Source: UBA2589 sp965223235
GTDB lineage: Bacteria > Gemmatimonadota > Gemmatimonadetes > Longimicrobiales > Gaopeijiaceae
Assembly (NCBI GenBank): GCA_965223235.1
Contig: CBDCVV010000011.1
Location: forward strand, 1 to 64,000
Reading direction: 5' to 3'
DNA length: 64,000 bases
Shown here: positions 7,879 to 15,700 of the stretch, in pieces
Layout of the letters: each line of letters opens with the position of its first letter
How positions within the stretch are numbered: the stretch's first letter is position 1
Made by a program: the position numbers and the translations under genes
The notes under the pieces: model-generated
Database searches by the model: none
Told to the model about the DNA's origin: nothing
What the model saw: the letters and a program-made list of their open reading frames with translations, nothing else

Positions 7879-9518
7879 GTGGTGACCAGGTCGCGGTTGA
7901 CCTCATGGCTTCAGATTCCCTCTTGCGGCTCGCCAGGATGCTGGCCGTCGCGGGTCGGCTCGGTGCTTCAGGGCCCAGTTCTCCCTCGGCCGACGAGATC
8001 CTTGAGGCGATTCGAGAGCGCCGGACGGCGAAGATCAAGGCGAAGGAACTGCGACGTAAGAAGCCCCTCCCGGCGATACCGGATGAAGTGCCATTCACTC
8101 TTCCGTCGGGCTGGAAGTGGACTCGACTGGGCGATGTCTGCTACGAGGTGGCCGATGGGCCCCACTTTTCTCCCAACTGGGTGCCCGCGGATCACCCCGA
8201 GGCGGTTCCGATGCTCTCGGCTGGGGACATAAGCTCAGGGCGACTCGAATTCGCTAAGGCGAAGTATGTCTCGCGGGAGGATCACGAGACGTTCTGCCAG
8301 CGAATTCGGCCAATGCGCGGAGACGTCCTGTACACCAAGGGTGGCACAACCGGCGTGGCTGTAGTCAATGACGTCGCGACTGAGTTCTCGGTATGGGTAC
8401 ACGTGGCTGTTCTTCGGACTGATCTAGAGTTCGTGGACCCTGATTACCTCGCGTTGGCGTTGAACAGCCCACTCTGCTACGAGCAGTCGCAGGACTTCAC
8501 ACATGGGACCGGGAATCGGGATCTGGGTCTGACCCGGATGGTTCTGATCCTCTTTCCGCTACCACCATTACACGTTCAGCGGAGGGTTGTGGAGGAGTTC
8601 AGACTGCTCAAGGGTCGTTTGGAAGAGCTGGGCAGACATGAAGAGCTAGCCGCGGCGGCTTGCGAGAAGGCTCGTGCGTCTTGCCTCCGCGCCTTGGTCA
8701 AGCACGGCGAGTGGGACCGCGTGCGGGACAACTGGAACGCGCTGTTCACTACGCCCGACAGCGTGGACGATCTTCGGCGGGCGATCCTCAATCTTGCGGT
8801 GAGGGGAATGCTCGTGGAGCAGCGGGGGGAGGATGGAGAAGCCACGTCGCTACTCGCGGAGGTAAGGGACGCGCGGCAGCGACTGGTGTCTTCGGGTGAG
8901 CTAAAACGGCAGAAGTCCCCCCTTGAGCTGCCGGACGCTCTGCCTCACGCGATTCCGAAGAATTGGGCTTGGGCGAGGCTTGTGGACTGCATATGGATCG
9001 AATCGAACCTCACAGACCCGAAGGACTTCCCCGACTCGCCGCACGTCGCACCAGATTCGATAGAAAAGGGAACTGGACGACTCCTGCCTTACCGGACGAT
9101 CCGGGAAGACGGTGTCACCAGTGGGAAGCACCGCTTCTTCCCCGGCCAGATACTCTACTCGAAGATCCGGCCGAACCTCTCGAAAGCCGTGCTCGTTGAC
9201 TTCGAGGGGCTCTGTTCTGCCGACATGTACCCACTTAGAACGCCGTTGGATGGCAGGTGGGCGTTGTCGTACATCCTCTCCCCGGTATTCGTGGACCAGG
9301 TGGTCCTCGACGACAATCGCGTGGCGATGCCCAAGGTCAATCAGGAGCAACTCTCGCAGGTTCTGATAGCTGTGCCCCCACTGGCCGAGCAGCACCGGAT
9401 CGTCGCCAAGGTCGACGAACTCATGGCGCTCTGCGATGACCTGGAGGCTCGGCTTAAAGAGGTTGAGGAGATCTCGGAGAAGCTCGCGGAGTCAGTCGTC
9501 TCTCACGTGGCGGTGTAG
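7875..9518 (+). CDS. hsdS: Type I restriction-modification specificity subunit HsdS
   Basis: HsdS reads the bipartite DNA target for the type I complex. The 547-residue protein has two target-recognition domains. The first begins near residue 75 (SGWKWTRLGDVCYEV) and closes with FPLPPLHVQRRVVEEF. The second begins near residue 360 (PKNWAWARLVDCIW) and closes with VPPLAEQHRIVAKVDEL. Each is followed by a coiled-coil spacer (for example LMALCDDLEARLKEVEEISEKL). The N-terminal ~70 residues before TRD1 are longer than usual and helical (LARMLAVAGRLG). The GTG start overlaps hsdM by 4 bases. The two recognition domains differ strongly from each other, as expected for an asymmetric target, which cannot be predicted from the sequence alone. 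Confidence 0.93.
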   Translation: MSGDQVAVDLMASDSLLRLARMLAVAGRLGASGPSSPSADEILEAIRERRTAKIKAKELRRKKPLPAIPDEVPFTLPSGWKWTRLGDVCYEVADGPHFSPNWVPADHPEAVPMLSAGDISSGRLEFAKAKYVSREDHETFCQRIRPMRGDVLYTKGGTTGVAVVNDVATEFSVWVHVAVLRTDLEFVDPDYLALALNSPLCYEQSQDFTHGTGNRDLGLTRMVLILFPLPPLHVQRRVVEEFRLLKGRLEELGRHEELAAAACEKARASCLRALVKHGEWDRVRDNWNALFTTPDSVDDLRRAILNLAVRGMLVEQRGEDGEATSLLAEVRDARQRLVSSGELKRQKSPLELPDALPHAIPKNWAWARLVDCIWIESNLTDPKDFPDSPHVAPDSIEKGTGRLLPYRTIREDGVTSGKHRFFPGQILYSKIRPNLSKAVLVDFEGLCSADMYPLRTPLDGRWALSYILSPVFVDQVVLDDNRVAMPKVNQEQLSQVLIAVPPLAEQHRIVAKVDELMALCDDLEARLKEVEEISEKLAESVVSHVAV

Positions 9519-9521
9519 GGC

Positions 9522-10556
9522 ATGGCAAATGCAGTCGTCATACTCGGAGCGGGTGCCTCAGCAGACTTTGGCGTGCCTACTCTGGCTCAGATCTTCAAGG
9601 ACCGGCAGGCCAGGCGGTACCTAGAGGAGAACCCGGACTTCCATCATTGGCTAGATCAGACTTTCTGGTCGCCTCGGGGGCATTCTCTCGAAACCTCGGA
9701 GGAAAGCCTCACGGTCGAAGACATGCTGACTGTGCTTCGCGATTGGGAGGAGCATGACGGACTGGATGAGGATCAACGGCCCGACGACCTAGACCACTGG
9801 CGGCGGAAGCTCTACGTCCTAATCGAACGGGCCGTCTTCCAGGGGAAGCACAGCCGAGCGCGGCACCTCAACCGGCTTATTGGGGCGCTGGACGAAGGCT
9901 TCGATTCGATTACGTGGGCTTCCTTCAATTGGGACTGTCTTCTCGAAGCATCCTTCTGGTACTCCCGAGGACAGAACCCCCATGTGGTCGTGGACTTGGA
10001 TAACTGGCACAATGGGCCGAGGAAGCACACGCTCCTGAAGCTCCATGGGTCCGTGAACTGGTGGATGGTGGATGGCCAACTTCATTACTTCCGCTTCGCC
10101 GGAGGTGGTGACCTAACGCCGAAATGGGACGAGTTCGACCAAGGCCAGGCTGGCGCGGACCGCCCCGTCATTCTTGAGCCCAGCGCCTACAAGTACCACG
10201 ACAACACGTTTGCTCTCCTTGCGCCTCAATGGGAGGTGTTCTTCCAACGCCTTGTCGAGGCCGACGCGGTGATGGTGGTCGGCTATTCGCTTCCGGAGGG
10301 GGACCAACGGGCGAGGCAGACCATGCTCACCGCCTTCCAGATAGCGGAGATGGCCCGATGGCTTGTCGTCGATCCGAGTCCATCCTGCTGCAAGAGATAC
10401 GGCCGCCTGTTTGGGCGAGAGCGGGTCCGCACGGCGCAGGTGGGCTTGGCCGGTTTCAACGCGGACCTCGCGGCGAACCTTCGCGACGCCTTTCCAAATG
10501 TTGACTTAGCGGGCCTGACTGAGACTGACACGACGACGCCCGCGTCCGGACTTTGA
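9522..10556 (+). CDS. SIR2-like domain protein (probable NAD-consuming defence effector)
   Basis: This 344-residue protein begins with a Rossmann NAD-binding motif GAGASADFGVPTLAQ. It continues with the SIR2-family landmarks FNWDCLLE (near residue 133) and LKLHGSVNWW (near residue 172), and ends with DAVMVVGYSLPEGDQRARQ, typical of the SIR2_2-type family. Such proteins often act in anti-phage systems by destroying NAD+ on infection. There is no signal peptide. The ATG lies 3 bases after the hsdS stop, so it is in the hsdRMS operon and probably works as a second line if restriction fails; that is inference. It is the last gene before the tRNA attachment scar. I see no second fused sensor domain. 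Confidence 0.82.
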   Translation: MANAVVILGAGASADFGVPTLAQIFKDRQARRYLEENPDFHHWLDQTFWSPRGHSLETSEESLTVEDMLTVLRDWEEHDGLDEDQRPDDLDHWRRKLYVLIERAVFQGKHSRARHLNRLIGALDEGFDSITWASFNWDCLLEASFWYSRGQNPHVVVDLDNWHNGPRKHTLLKLHGSVNWWMVDGQLHYFRFAGGGDLTPKWDEFDQGQAGADRPVILEPSAYKYHDNTFALLAPQWEVFFQRLVEADAVMVVGYSLPEGDQRARQTMLTAFQIAEMARWLVVDPSPSCCKRYGRLFGRERVRTAQVGLAGFNADLAANLRDAFPNVDLAGLTETDTTTPASGL

Positions 10557-10566
10557 CCCCAATGGG

Positions 10567-10610
10567 GTGTGCAAGGAAGTGTGCAAGTTCGGGTTCGGAC
10601 CAGGTCCGAA
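10567..10610. repeat. Direct repeat pair and palindrome next to the attachment scar
   Basis: Two copies of GTGTGCAAG (10567-10575 and 10579-10587) are followed by TTCGGACCAGGTCCGAA, an 8-1-8 perfect inverted repeat at 10594-10610. They lie between the end of the SIR2-like gene and the tRNA fragment. Such repeats near an att core are often integrase arm or excisionase sites, and the palindrome could also end transcription of the defence operon. The role is inferred from position only. Confidence 0.4.
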
Positions 10611-10694
10611 ATTAGACACTCGGCCCCCGGATGCGATCCGTAGAGACCCCCCAGAATCACTGATGTTGTGCGGAAATGACCCTCCCCGGATCAG

Positions 10695-10738
10695 GCTTTG
10701 GGAGCAGGGGGTCCCCGGTTCGAATCCGGGCGCCCCGA
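10695..10738 (+). other. 3' half of tRNA-Pro(TGG): attachment-site scar of the integrated element
   Basis: The sequence from GCTTTGGGAGC through the T-arm GGTTCGAATCC to the acceptor strand CGCCCCG plus A is the 3' part of a tRNA-Pro with anticodon TGG. The D-arm and the 5' acceptor strand are absent: bases upstream of 10690 do not resemble a tRNA. Tyrosine integrases commonly use a tRNA anticodon-to-3'-end segment as att core, leaving a truncated copy at one end of the element. The intact tRNA-Pro should therefore lie at the other end, left of the window. A strong terminator hairpin follows at 10747. Confidence 0.8.
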
Positions 10739-11264
10739 CTAGGTAGAGGGCCCAGCGCTGTTGCGCTGGGCCCTTCGTCATGTGCGAAGCGCCCGGATTC
10801 AGGGCGCCGCCCGGCGCCCGCTTCGCGCCGCGAAGCAGAACCGTAGGTTCGAGCCGAGCGGCCTGGATGGTTGGCTTCAGTCGTGCGGGATGATCCGCGA
10901 GTGCGGCGAGCAAAGCGAGCCCATCCGGGCGCCCCGACTAGGTAGAGGGCCCAGCGCTGTTGCGCTGGGCCCTTCGTCATGTGCGAAGCGCCCGGATTCA
11001 GGGCGCCGCCCGGCGCCCGCTTCGCGCCGCGAAGCAGAACCGTAGGTTCGAGCCGAGCGGCCTGGATGGTTGGCTTCAGTCGTGCGGGATGATCCGCGAG
11101 TGCGGCGAGCGAAGTCGAGCCCATCCGGGCGCCCCGATTGGGTGGAGGGCCCAGCGCGCTGCGCTGGGCCCTTCGTCGTTTGAGAAGCACCCGGATTCAG
11201 GGCGCCAACGTGGCGCCCGCTTCGCTAGGCGAAGCAGAACCGCAGGTTCGAGCTGGGCGGCCTT
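10724..11264. repeat. Three tandem ~200-bp repeats of the tRNA tail plus terminator
   Basis: Units begin at 10724, 10923 and 11123 (periods 199 and 200). Each starts with ATCCGGGCGCCCCGA, i.e. the last 15 bases of the tRNA-Pro fragment, then the terminator hairpin. Units 1 and 2 are nearly identical; unit 3 has diverged and breaks off near 11264. No credible gene is present: open frames here are antisense tRNA artefacts. Repeated integration, slippage or unequal recombination at the att site could produce this array. Confidence 0.85.
10747..10775 (+). terminator. Terminator hairpin behind the tRNA-Pro fragment (repeated at 10946 and 11146)
   Basis: AGGGCCCAGCGC, loop TGTT, then the exact complement GCGCTGGGCCCT form a 12-bp stem followed by TTCGTC. 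It stands where a tRNA gene terminator is expected. Copies lie at 10946-10973 and 11146-11172, the last with a shorter loop. The T-tract is weak, so efficiency is uncertain. Confidence 0.6.
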
Positions 11265-11302
11265 CGGCCAACGGAGGAACTTCTGGAATGGTACGGCCTA
11301 CA

Positions 11303-11318
11303 GTACGTTCTAACGTAC
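11303..11318 (+). promoter_or_regulatory. Probable autoregulatory operator of the toxin-antitoxin pair
   Basis: GTACGTT-CT-AACGTAC is a 7-2-7 perfect palindrome 16 bases upstream of the antitoxin ATG, and a related GTAC half-site lies at 11291. Phd/YefM antitoxins typically bind such a palindrome to repress their own operon. GGAGG at 11324-11328 is the ribosome site for the antitoxin. Confidence 0.6.
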
Positions 11319-11334
11319 CAATCGGAGGTCTTCC

Positions 11335-11616
11335 ATGTCTCGATTGAAGCCCAGCACCGATATTCAGCCCCTCTCCGCGTTCCGTGCGAACGCAGCAGGG
11401 TTTCTCAAGGAAGTCCGCGCTTCTCGGCGCCCGCTCGTCCTGACCCAGCACGGCAAGAGCGCAGCTGTCGTCCTCGACGTTGAGCAATACGATGCCCTTA
11501 TGGAGGAAGTTGAGGTCATCCGCGACATCAGGGAGGCGCGAGCCCAGCTTGCGCGCGGAGAGGGGATGCCTCATGACCAGGCGATGGCTGAGTTGCGAGC
11601 GCGGGTCACGCGTTGA
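11335..11616 (+). CDS. Phd/YefM-family antitoxin
   Basis: A 93-residue antitoxin of the Phd/YefM type. The N-terminal DNA-binding fold shows the usual pattern PLSAFRANAAGFLKEV followed by RPLVLTQHGKSAAVVLDVEQYDAL. The C-terminal part (EVIRDIREARAQLARGEGM) is a charged helix that should wrap the toxin. It neutralises the toxin encoded by the next gene and represses its own promoter. GGAGG lies 6 bases before the ATG. The stop overlaps the TTG start of the toxin by 4 bases, the classic antitoxin-first order. It sits just outside the tandem repeats that mark the island end. Confidence 0.92.
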   Translation: MSRLKPSTDIQPLSAFRANAAGFLKEVRASRRPLVLTQHGKSAAVVLDVEQYDALMEEVEVIRDIREARAQLARGEGMPHDQAMAELRARVTR

Positions 11617-11900
11617 GGGTTGAGTGGTCTCCGCAGGCTTTGGAAAAGGCGGCAGAGATCGTCGACTACGTCGCTGCCGACCGTCCGAATGCCGCGCTAG
11701 ACTGGCTCGATGGTTTGGAGGAGCGGCTAACGGCGCTCCCGGGCATGCCGGAGCAGGGGCGAGTCGTTCCGGAGTGGTACGAACCGGATGTCAGGGAGCT
11801 GATCTACAAGCGTCACCGGATCATCTACGAGATTCATCCTGACCGCGTCGAGCTCCTGTCCATCCGGCATTCGCGGGAACAGTTCGACGATGGAGTGTGA
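11613..11900 (+). CDS. RelE/ParE-family toxin
   Basis: A 95-residue toxin of the RelE/ParE superfamily. Landmarks are VEWSPQALEKAAEIVDYVA at the N-terminus, GRVVPEWYEPDVRELIYKRHRIIYEI in the core, and LLSIRHSREQF at the end. This RELIYKRHRIIYEI pattern is common in ParE-like proteins that target gyrase, but RelE-like mRNA cleavage cannot be ruled out from sequence. The start is a TTG overlapping the antitoxin stop (TTGA), supporting translational coupling. The gene is complete. Confidence 0.9.
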   Translation: MRVEWSPQALEKAAEIVDYVAADRPNAALDWLDGLEERLTALPGMPEQGRVVPEWYEPDVRELIYKRHRIIYEIHPDRVELLSIRHSREQFDDGV

Positions 11901-11941
11901 GCGGGCTCCGTGTGAACAGCGCACCGAGGGTAGCTGGCGTG

Positions 11942-12688
11942 CTAGCTCCCCGTGTATCCCAACGCCGCCGAGGCTTCCCGCGCGTGTCGTAACGTCACTT
12001 CCCCCAATCTCTGGAGTTGGTCCCGCCGGATGCGTGACGCCGGCCCTCCAGCCGAGAGCGCAGCAAGCACCTTGCCGTTCACGTCCCGGATGGGCGCGGC
12101 CGCAGCGGCCACGTCGTCCTCCCACTCCAGGTAGGCCGTTGCGTAGCCGCGCTCCCGCACCTCCGCCAGCGTCTCCAGAAGGAGCTCTGGGTTGGTGATG
12201 GTGCCCTTCATGGGCGCGGCGAGCCTTCTCCCCACCAGCCGACGTATCTCGCTTTCCGGTCGCCAGGCCAGGAGGCACTTGCCCGTCGCGGTGGCGTGGA
12301 GTGCCACGTGCTCGCCTGGGGTGAACGCGAGCCGGATGGAGCGGGGGCTGACCACGCCGTCTGTGAGCACCGCGACGGAGCCTTTGAGCACGCCTAAGTA
12401 CGTGGTCTCCTGGGTTTCCGTAGTCAACCCCGCTAGGGTCGACCCGGCAATCCGAGGGAGTCCGGCGGACCGCTCGGCGAGATCCGCCAACGGTGCGAGC
12501 GCCCAGCCGGGGGAGTAGCGCCCCGATGTCGGGTCCCGATCCAGGAAGCCTGAGTCGGCCATGGACCGGAGGAGGCGCGAAACGGTGCTTGGGGGGCGTC
12601 CCAGCCGGCGCGCCACCTCTGCCATGCCGAACTCGAGCTCATCGTCCCCGAAGAGCTTCAGGACGTCCATCGCATGGTGCAGCACCAC
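11942..12688 (-). CDS. IclR-family transcriptional regulator
   Basis: A 248-residue IclR-type regulator. The N-terminal winged helix-turn-helix covers residues ~10-65 (MAEVARRLGRPPSTVSRLLRSMADSGFL). The C-terminal ligand-binding domain has ATATGKCLLAW, the helix ELLLETLAEVRERGYA, and AAAAPIRDVNGKVLAALSAGG. The start is a GTG at 12688; an ATG at 12670 is an alternative. It is divergent from the large secreted hydrolase gene starting at 12795 and probably controls it and the following D-aminoacylase. The inducer cannot be deduced; the target genes suggest a peptide- or amide-type compound. Confidence 0.92.
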   Translation of the reverse strand: MVLHHAMDVLKLFGDDELEFGMAEVARRLGRPPSTVSRLLRSMADSGFLDRDPTSGRYSPGWALAPLADLAERSAGLPRIAGSTLAGLTTETQETTYLGVLKGSVAVLTDGVVSPRSIRLAFTPGEHVALHATATGKCLLAWRPESEIRRLVGRRLAAPMKGTITNPELLLETLAEVRERGYATAYLEWEDDVAAAAAPIRDVNGKVLAALSAGGPASRIRRDQLQRLGEVTLRHAREASAALGYTGS

Positions 12689-12743
12689 TCCTCCACGATT
12701 GCCGGATTATGGGACTCTCTTGCCAGAATATTGCACTCACGGT

Positions 12744-12757
12744 CCATTCGACAATGG
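12744..12757. promoter_or_regulatory. Candidate IclR operator in the divergent spacer
   Basis: CCATT-CGAC-AATGG is a 5-4-5 perfect inverted repeat in the 106-base spacer between the IclR gene and the hydrolase gene. Size and position fit an IclR-type operator controlling both directions, but this rests on symmetry and location only. No clear -35/-10 pair was identified. Confidence 0.4.
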
Positions 12758-12794
12758 CACGCCTGCCTCACGACAACCCCGAGGGAAATTGTCC

Positions 12795-15700
12795 ATGACG
12801 CATCGCGGTTCGGGTCTCTTGATGACGTTCGTGACTGTGGCGCTTCTGTGCCCTGCCGCGGCGGACTCCCAGACTCGGGAGGTGGCGTTCTCCACCGACG
12901 AGGGCACATGGCTATCGCTTGATGTCTCGCCGAGCGGCGACAGGCTCGTTTTCGAGCTGCTGGGGGACATCTACACGTTGCCGGCGTCGGGCGGCGTAGC
13001 GAGGCCGGTACTGACCGGTACCGCGTTTCAGTCGCAGCCCCGCTACTCGGCCGACGGAGCCTGGCTCGCGTACGTCAGTGACGAGTCGGGTGCGGACAAC
13101 CTCTGGATCGCGCGGCCCGACGGGTCGGACGCACGTCGTGTTAGCGACCGGACCGGGTCCACGTTCATCTCCCCAGAATGGTCGAAGGACGGCGATGCCT
13201 TGTTCGTGACCGTCGTGACGGGGGTGTTCCAGCGGGTCGCCGAGTTGTGGGCATTCGACGTTGCGGACGGATCTGCGACACGGCTCGTCGAGAACGGGAA
13301 CGGCCCGTCGGCACCCCTCGTGTCGTCTCCGGCTCCGGGTCCGTACGGTGCCTCGGTCGCGGCCGACGGTTCCATCTACTACACGTCGGTCACTCCCAGA
13401 CCCTATGGCAGTCGGGAGGGCGCGAGCAGCACGGTGATGCGCTACGACCCGGAGGCGGGACAGAGCATGCCGGTGCCGTTGGAAGGCGTCCAGGCGATGA
13501 AGCCGCGGGTGTCTCCTGACGGCACGACGTTGGCCTATGCTGCCATGCGCGACGGACGTACGGGTCTGAAGGTCAGGGACATGTCAGCGGGAACGGAACG
13601 CTGGATCGCGTATCCGATTCAGCGGCATCAGCTCGAGGGTCGTGCGACGCGGGACGTGCTTCCGAACTACGCGTTCACGCCCGATGGGCGCGCGTTACTC
13701 GTGGAGCTCCGCGGTCGTATCCACCGCCTGGACCTGAGCACCGATGCGGTCACACCCGTCCCGTTTGAAGCGGCGGTGCGTTTGCAAGTTGCCGAGCGCC
13801 TCGACTTCCCCCGGCCGGTCGACACCGGACCTGTGAGGGCCCGACGAGCTCACGGGGTCGCGGCCGCGTCGAGCGGACAGCTTGCGTACTCGGCGTTGGC
13901 ACGCATCTGGGTCACCGATGCTGCGGCGTCCACACCCCGGCGCCTGACGGATGAGCCTCGGCCTCGTGAGTTCATGCCGGCGTGGTCGCCCGACGGCCGG
14001 TGGATCGCCTACGTCACCTGGACAGAAGAGGGAGGGCACCTTTGGAAGGCGAGCGTAGCGGGTGGGGAGCCTGAGCGCCTCTCGGACGCCCCCGCGATGT
14101 GGGCTGACCCGGTCTGGACCCCAGATGGCGATGAGGTGATCGCGTTGCGTGCCTCATTGGGCGCAGCGGCCACGGTGCCGTCCGTAGGGCCGGGCACAGC
14201 GGTGCCAACTTCGGCCGACATCGTCGCAGTTCCGATCGAAGGCGGTACGTACCGCACGATTGCACCCTCGAACGGGTTGAGGTTCCCGCACTTCGGGCCG
14301 GCGACCGACGCCGTGTACCTCTCGTCCGGAGCGGCCGGGCTGGTCCGCCTTCCCCTCGCGGGCGGCCCCCCGCAAGCCGTCGCCACCGTGGCCGGTCCGC
14401 CCGCTGCCGAGCTGCGCATTAGCCCCGACGGGCGATTCGTCGCTGTTCGCGCCGGCCCGACGGTCATGCGCCTGCCGATGCCATTAGGGGACCCGGCTGG
14501 TCCGGTGCTCCTTACGTCCGAAGACCCGCCGCTCACCTCGGCCGATGCGACGAGCATAGGGTGGACGCCTGACGGTAGTGCCTTGTTGTGGACCGAAGGG
14601 CCACGTATCGGACGGGCCCGCACCGACGGGGGCACGCCGCCGACCGCGACGCCGCTCGGTATCGAGGTGCCGAGAACCACCCCGAGCGGCTCGGTCGTCC
14701 TGAGCGGCGCGAAGCTCATCACCATGCGTGGCGACGAGGTGATCGAGCGGGGTGATGTGATCGTAACGGACGGGCGCATCAGTTGGGTGGGGCCGACGGG
14801 CACGCGGCCGCCGCCCGACGGGGCCCGCGTCATCGACGTGTCCGGGCGCACGATCGTGCCGGGCTTCATCGACGTGCACGCACACTTCGGTGCGCGTGGC
14901 GAGCTACTCGAGCCCGAGAGCACGTTCGCCTTTTCCAACCTGGCGTTCGGGGTCACGACCGTACGCAACCCACAAGCCGGGCTCGACGTCTTCGACCTCG
15001 CCGACGTGATCGAAGCCGACGGCGTGCCTGCCCCGCGCGTCGTGTCGACCGGCCCGGGCCTGTTCGGCATGCTGAACTTGCAGTCCTATGAACAGACGCT
15101 TGCGTTGCTCCGCCGCTATCGGGACGACTATGGCACTCGCGTCTTGAAGTCGTACCTGGTGGGCGACCGGCAGCAGCGCGGGTGGGTCGTTCGAGCATCG
15201 CGCGAGTTGGGCATGATGCCCACCACCGAGGGCGGGGCCGACACCAAAGCCGACCTCACACACGCGATCGACGGCTTCAGCGGGAACGAGCATGCGGTGC
15301 CGGTAGCTCCGATCTACGACGACATTGTGCAGCTGTTCGCGCGCACCGGTGTGACGTACACGCCGACCCTGGTGGTCTCGTTCGGGGCGGCGTTGCCGAT
15401 CTACCGTCTACTCGCCGAAGAACGACCGCACGAGAATGCGCGTGCGGCCCGGTGGCATGCCGAAGGTGAATTGTACCAGCGGAGCTCGACCCGGCAGTTG
15501 TGGTTCGCACCAGAGGACTTCAGCAACACCGAAGTCGCGCAGGGCGCCGACGCCATCCTGAGAGCGGGCGGCAACGTCGCGCTCGGCGGGCATGGCGAGG
15601 TACAGGGGCTGTCGAATCATTGGGAAATGCAGCTCCTCGCCGATGGAGGCATGTCCAACCACGACGTCCTGCGGGTCGCGACGATCATGGGTGCCGAGAC

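Noticed and set aside
10506..11190. Minus-strand frames with GAPGFEPGT and similar
   Set aside because: They read antisense through the tRNA-Pro fragment and its tandem copies; this is a well-known false ORF pattern.
14009..15070. 353-codon minus-strand ORF
   Set aside because: Antisense to the TolB/amidohydrolase gene; Pro/Ser/Thr-rich composition results from codon mirror in high-GC DNA.
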